Origin: Planctomycetaceae bacterium UBA4732 | GTDB lineage: Bacteria > Planctomycetota > Planctomycetia > Gemmatales > Gemmataceae | Direction of reading: 5' to 3' | Length of the DNA stretch: 15,044 nt | Assembly: GCA_002404095.1 (NCBI GenBank) | Contig: DHJA01000222.1 | Span: 427-15,470 of the forward strand | Part shown: in pieces, positions 12,470-15,044 of the stretch | How the letters are laid out: each line of letters opens with the position of its first letter | Position numbering within the stretch: position 1 is the first letter of the stretch | Program-made: the position numbers and the translations under genes | The notes under the pieces: model-generated | The model's database searches: none | What the model was told of the DNA's origin: nothing | The model's input: only the letters and a program-made list of their open reading frames with translations

Positions 12470-13275
12470 TGTTAACCAAGACGTTGCCCTTCTCAGCACT
12501 GGTTGCCCAAGGTCGCTGGAAGGTCGAGTTTTTTATGTCGGATCACACCGGAGCTAAATCCACGGCCTACCCGCTTATCCCTCTGAAAGATATTCTGGCA
12601 GATCGGCACGAGTTTCTCGATCCTCAGCAATACCCTGATTATCTGTTCAATTATCTTGGTCTGGAACATATTCACCCCCTAACCGGCGACTTGGCCGATG
12701 AATACCAACCGCGCCGAGGGCGCGCCGTCCTTTCCCGCTGCAAGGTCTTTCGCTGCGGCGACGTACTCTATGGCCGTCTTCGCCCCTCTCTAAACAAAGT
12801 CTTTATCGCAGACGGAGCGGTTATAGAGGGTATTTGCTCAGGCGAATTCTATGTTTTGATTCCCGATTCTCGGAAAATCCTGCCTCACTTTGCACGTTCG
12901 CTGCTCGCATCCCGCTATGTGCAGGAGGTCGTCAAGAGCATGACCAGCGGCTCGGCCCTGCCGCGATTGGCGCTCGAGGACTTGCTGGAGATCGAAATTC
13001 CCTTGCCGTCCGTTGACGTCCAGCAAAAGTATGAGGAACTGCTGATTGCCCAAAATGCCAAGCGCCAACAAGTGATGGCCGAGCTTCGTGATGGTCCCGC
13101 CGCGAACTTGGAGGCCATTGTTTCCGCACTGGAAGAAGGCACGCCGCCGACTTTTAGCCGGTCGCCGCCGCCTAGGTGTGCTGGATTTGAGACGATAGTC
13201 TTGCCCGAATCAGTTGTTGTTTCGCGGCAGGGGAGGGGAAGAATAAAAGGAAAACAAGACGTTTCACTCTTTTAG
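12469..13275 (+). CDS. Half-size HsdS-like specificity subunit
   Basis: A 268-aa protein with a single target recognition domain, about half the length of a classical HsdS (around 400 aa). Visible signatures are LFNYLGLEHI...TGDL (59-74), KVFRCGDVLYGRLRPSLNKVFIA (92-114), GICSGEFYVLIP (121-132), VQEVVKSMTSGSALPRLALEDLLEIEIPLP (151-180), and a helical spacer (183-224) that would contact the methyltransferase. Half-size subunits normally pair so that two domains read a bipartite, often palindromic, site. ATG 12469 follows GAGAGGG at a good distance and overlaps the methyltransferase stop (TAATG); ATG 12463 is an alternative. The last about 40 residues are low-complexity and overlap the opposite gene by 12 bases. 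Confidence 0.85.
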   Translation: MLTKTLPFSALVAQGRWKVEFFMSDHTGAKSTAYPLIPLKDILADRHEFLDPQQYPDYLFNYLGLEHIHPLTGDLADEYQPRRGRAVLSRCKVFRCGDVLYGRLRPSLNKVFIADGAVIEGICSGEFYVLIPDSRKILPHFARSLLASRYVQEVVKSMTSGSALPRLALEDLLEIEIPLPSVDVQQKYEELLIAQNAKRQQVMAELRDGPAANLEAIVSALEEGTPPTFSRSPPPRCAGFETIVLPESVVVSRQGRGRIKGKQDVSLF

Positions 13276-14236
13276 GTTTCGCAATACCTCCATGTATTCC
13301 GAGAATTCACGGACTTTCTTCACGATTTGTTCTCGTGAAAGTTTCTCTACTTTGATGCTAAGAGTCGCCGCGGCCTGTCTCCAGTCTTTCGTCAGATAGC
13401 AGTTTTCCTCTTCGGACGGAAAATTCCTGTGCATGAAGGAGATGAAAGAATGCGCCAACTCATCGGATGCCCGCGCTTCCTTAAAAATGTTCCGCGCCTC
13501 CCTAGAGGAAGTCTTGAGCATCCGCATGAGGCCGCCGAAATTCGCCCCAATTGACGACCCCTTGGGTTTCCGCGATGCGGGGCCTGATAACTTTTCGCGA
13601 TTGCCCGCGGAGTTCAAAGGTTCACCGTGATGCTTACATTCGCTCGCTTGGCAGGCGTCCGGGCAGTCTTCCTTGTTGACAAAGCTGCCGCCGCGAGCAA
13701 TGTGGAGCTTGTCACGAAGGACGGCGACCGATCTCGCCGAGCCGATGAACTGATCGACGATAATCGGGCTGACCCGGTTGCGTTCAATAGGTTTCCAGGC
13801 CCAAATCAACACGAGCAGCAAATCCAGGTCGGCCAGATTGTGTTGCAATTCATCAAAATGCCCCTTGGATTCGTCCGCGTCCTTATTCATTGACTTGGCT
13901 TCGACGCGGAAGAATTCGCCCGTTTTCGTCGCCGGTTCCCACGGCTTATCGCATTGGACGCAGGCGAAATCGTTGTATTCATTGTCCGGCAGCCAGCCAA
14001 TTTCCCACCCTTCATTCCCGGCAATTCTTGCTGGGCGACCCCTGATCGACGTAATAAGCCCAGAGCGCTTCCAACAGGACGCCCATCCCGCTCCCCATCC
14101 GGCCGCCTCGCGTCTTGAACACTTTCTCGGAGAACTTATTGATTTCCTGGCAGGCAATCGGCGTTGCCGCTATCACCTCTTGGCGCGCCTGCTCAGCCGA
14201 AAGCGTGATTCCTGATGGTTTCGCAGAGTTGGCCAT
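13264..14236 (-). pseudogene. Restriction endonuclease-like gene (PD-(D/E)XK signature), broken by one frameshift
   Basis: Two minus-strand frames together read as one 323-aa protein if a single base is removed from the CCCC run at 14039-14042. The first is MANSAKPSG... to ALWAYYVDQG (residues 1-66); the second is RPARIAGNEGWEIGWLP... to the stop at 13264. The core EYNDFACVQC...GEFFRVEAKSMN carries D89 and E112-A-K114, the order of a PD-(D/E)XK nuclease, followed by LDLLLVLIWAWKPI. A possible zinc cluster lies at 191-203 (C-x3-C-x4-C-x-H-H). The C-terminal third is helical. ATG 14236 has GAGAAGG upstream at about 12 bases. Its place tail to tail with the methyltransferase-specificity operon suggests it is the cleaving partner. 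The function is inference; I do not recognise a named enzyme family. The shift may be true decay or a sequencing error. Confidence 0.62.
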
Positions 14237-14305
14237 TAGCAACGTACGCCTTCTCTCGGAGCAAGAAAGGAGCAAATAGGGTTAATTTACTTCTCCCTAT
14301 TCTGA

Positions 14306-14608
14306 TTACCCTGACTCCATTTTACGCCCTGTGTCATTCCGTTCTTCCTCGCTGAACGCCTCGAAGCCGGTCAATTCCTTGTCCGAGCGGTAGTCGTGTT
14401 CGGCCATTTCCGCCGCCGCCGCCAGGATGACTTGCCGCTGCTCACGCGGCATCCTCCGCAACTCGGCCGGCGTCGGGCGAGACGCCAGGACCGGCGCTTT
14501 CTCTAGCGGCAGTTCGCTCAGGCGGATTTCCACTTGCGCCCCCTCGGGCAGCGACGCCATGGGAACGACAACCCCATTTTTGACGACGCCGGTAATCGTG
14601 GTTGACAT
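14306..14608 (-). CDS. Antitoxin-like protein of a VapBC-type module
   Basis: A 100-aa protein beginning MSTTITGVVKNGVVVPMASLPEGAQVEIRL, the short beta-rich DNA-binding-like start of DUF104/AbrB-type antitoxins. A helical segment RRMPREQRQVILAAAAEMAEHDYRSDKELTGFEAFSEEE follows, the acidic tail that in this group wraps the toxin. ATG 14608 follows GGAG at about 8-9 bases; the frame is open further upstream, but that part looks non-coding. No intact toxin lies downstream; the next gene on this strand is the frameshifted nuclease 69 bases on. A decayed PIN toxin lies upstream, so this may be an orphan antitoxin. It may still repress its own promoter. Confidence 0.65.
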   Translation of the reverse strand: MSTTITGVVKNGVVVPMASLPEGAQVEIRLSELPLEKAPVLASRPTPAELRRMPREQRQVILAAAAEMAEHDYRSDKELTGFEAFSEEERNDTGRKMESG

Positions 14609-14709
14609 AGGCCGCATCTCCGTAGCGGGCGGTTCCTGTTGTAGCCGAGCCTCGCAGGCGGGCCAACAGATCGAGAAAGTACGAAATCCGCTCTCTGGCG
14701 ACCTCAACC

Positions 14710-14852
14710 TCACACGCTCGCCGGATCAACGACCACGACGCCGGGGCCGAACCCCGCGAGCCGGGCGAAGTGCGTCCCGTTGAACGTCAACAAGTGCGGC
14801 ACCCCGTTGGCGCAGCGACCGCCACGAGCCGAGCGTCATGGAGTGAGCAATG
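14710..14852 (-). pseudogene. Remnant of a VapC-type PIN-domain toxin
   Basis: On the minus strand CSLHDARLVAVAA (down to about 14808) and, in another frame, NGVPHLLTFNGTHFARLAG followed by FGPGVVVVDPASV and a stop at 14710 match the C-terminal end of PIN ribonuclease toxins. This end normally reads HDARLVA...GV..LLTFN..DFAR...VVDPASV. Adding one base near 14807 would join the two. The usual acidic residue in the TFN-x-x-DF position is His here. No N-terminal half with the first catalytic Asp is seen, so the toxin should be inactive. It lies beside an antitoxin-like gene. Confidence 0.6.
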
Positions 14853-14867
14853 CGGCGGGACTGCTGA

Positions 14868-15044
14868 TCATGGAAAAATGAAATCCAAAAGATCACCCGC
14901 CACATTGCCATACTCCTCTGGAATTACGCAACAGACTTCCGCATAATGATGGCGCGTGGCCGGCATCGTGGTCAAGAGGGAACAATTCGCGTCAGTTCCT
15001 ATTTCAACATTCAGCATGAACTGCTCTGAAAATAAACTCCTCCA
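14868..15044 (-). CDS. 3' end of an unrecognised gene running off the window
   Basis: A minus-strand frame is open from the right edge to a TGA at 14868-14870 and gives at least 58 residues, ending ATRHHYAEVCCVIPEEYGNVAGDLLDFIFP. An internal ATG (residues MLNVEIGTDANC) exists but its only purine-rich box, GGAGGAG, is about 20 bases away, so the gene more likely begins outside. The composition is natural for a protein, and the region is less GC-rich than the core genome. No family is recognised. It could also be chance. Confidence 0.35.
   Translation of the reverse strand, partial: WRSLFSEQFMLNVEIGTDANCSLLTTMPATRHHYAEVCCVIPEEYGNVAGDLLDFIFP

Noticed and set aside
13264..14157. Nuclease-like gene starting at 14157 as an intact CDS
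   Set aside because: Its first about 43 codons are the out-of-frame shadow of the true N-terminus, which continues in the neighbouring frame to ATG 14236.

Overview
This window looks like chromosomal DNA from a planctomycete, most likely of the Gemmata/Gemmataceae kind. The evidence is high GC in most of the window, a DUF1549/DUF1553 + DUF1501 gene pair followed by an EF-hand protein, a DUF1080 + TIM-barrel epimerase pair, a planctomycete-style ECF sigma factor, an LL-diaminopimelate aminotransferase, and several intergenic repeats of kinds common in these genomes. The family and taxon assignments rest on recognised protein motifs, not on a database search.

Layout. Positions 1-60 hold a paired-hairpin repeat. 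Positions 87-1325 (minus) encode dapL. Positions 1576-2196 (plus) encode an ECF-type sigma factor. The 2197-2801 interval has no protein gene but contains a tRNA-Gln(CUG) on the minus strand (2503-2573) with a strong promoter (2605-2633). Positions 2802-7635 (plus) form a likely operon of exported proteins: DUF1549/DUF1553, DUF1501 with a Tat signal, and a 12-loop EF-hand protein. The last two overlap by ATGA. Two identical copies of a C/G-rich hairpin repeat separate this operon from a convergent minus-strand pair (9348-7745): a Tat-exported sugar phosphate isomerase/epimerase-like protein and a DUF1080 secreted protein, probably co-transcribed. A 'CACAGAT' family inverted repeat lies upstream of that pair.

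The right third is accessory. A 366-aa planctomycete protein (9617-10717) appears to lose its C-terminal part at about 10667. There the sequence changes to lower GC, and a restriction-modification cassette starts at once. The cassette contains a DNA adenine methyltransferase with an HsdR-N-like N-terminal domain (10727-12469), a half-size single-TRD specificity subunit (12469-13275), and, tail to tail on the minus strand, a gene with a PD-(D/E)XK-like signature that is broken by one frameshift (13264-14236). No helicase-type HsdR is present. To its right lie an antitoxin-like gene (14306-14608), a frameshifted VapC/PIN toxin remnant (about 14710-14852) and the tail of an unrecognised gene that runs off the window.

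The most interesting items are the unusual composition of the restriction-modification cassette, its apparent insertion into (and promoter overlap with) the truncated gene, the frameshifted nuclease, and the clustering of different dispersed repeats at gene boundaries.
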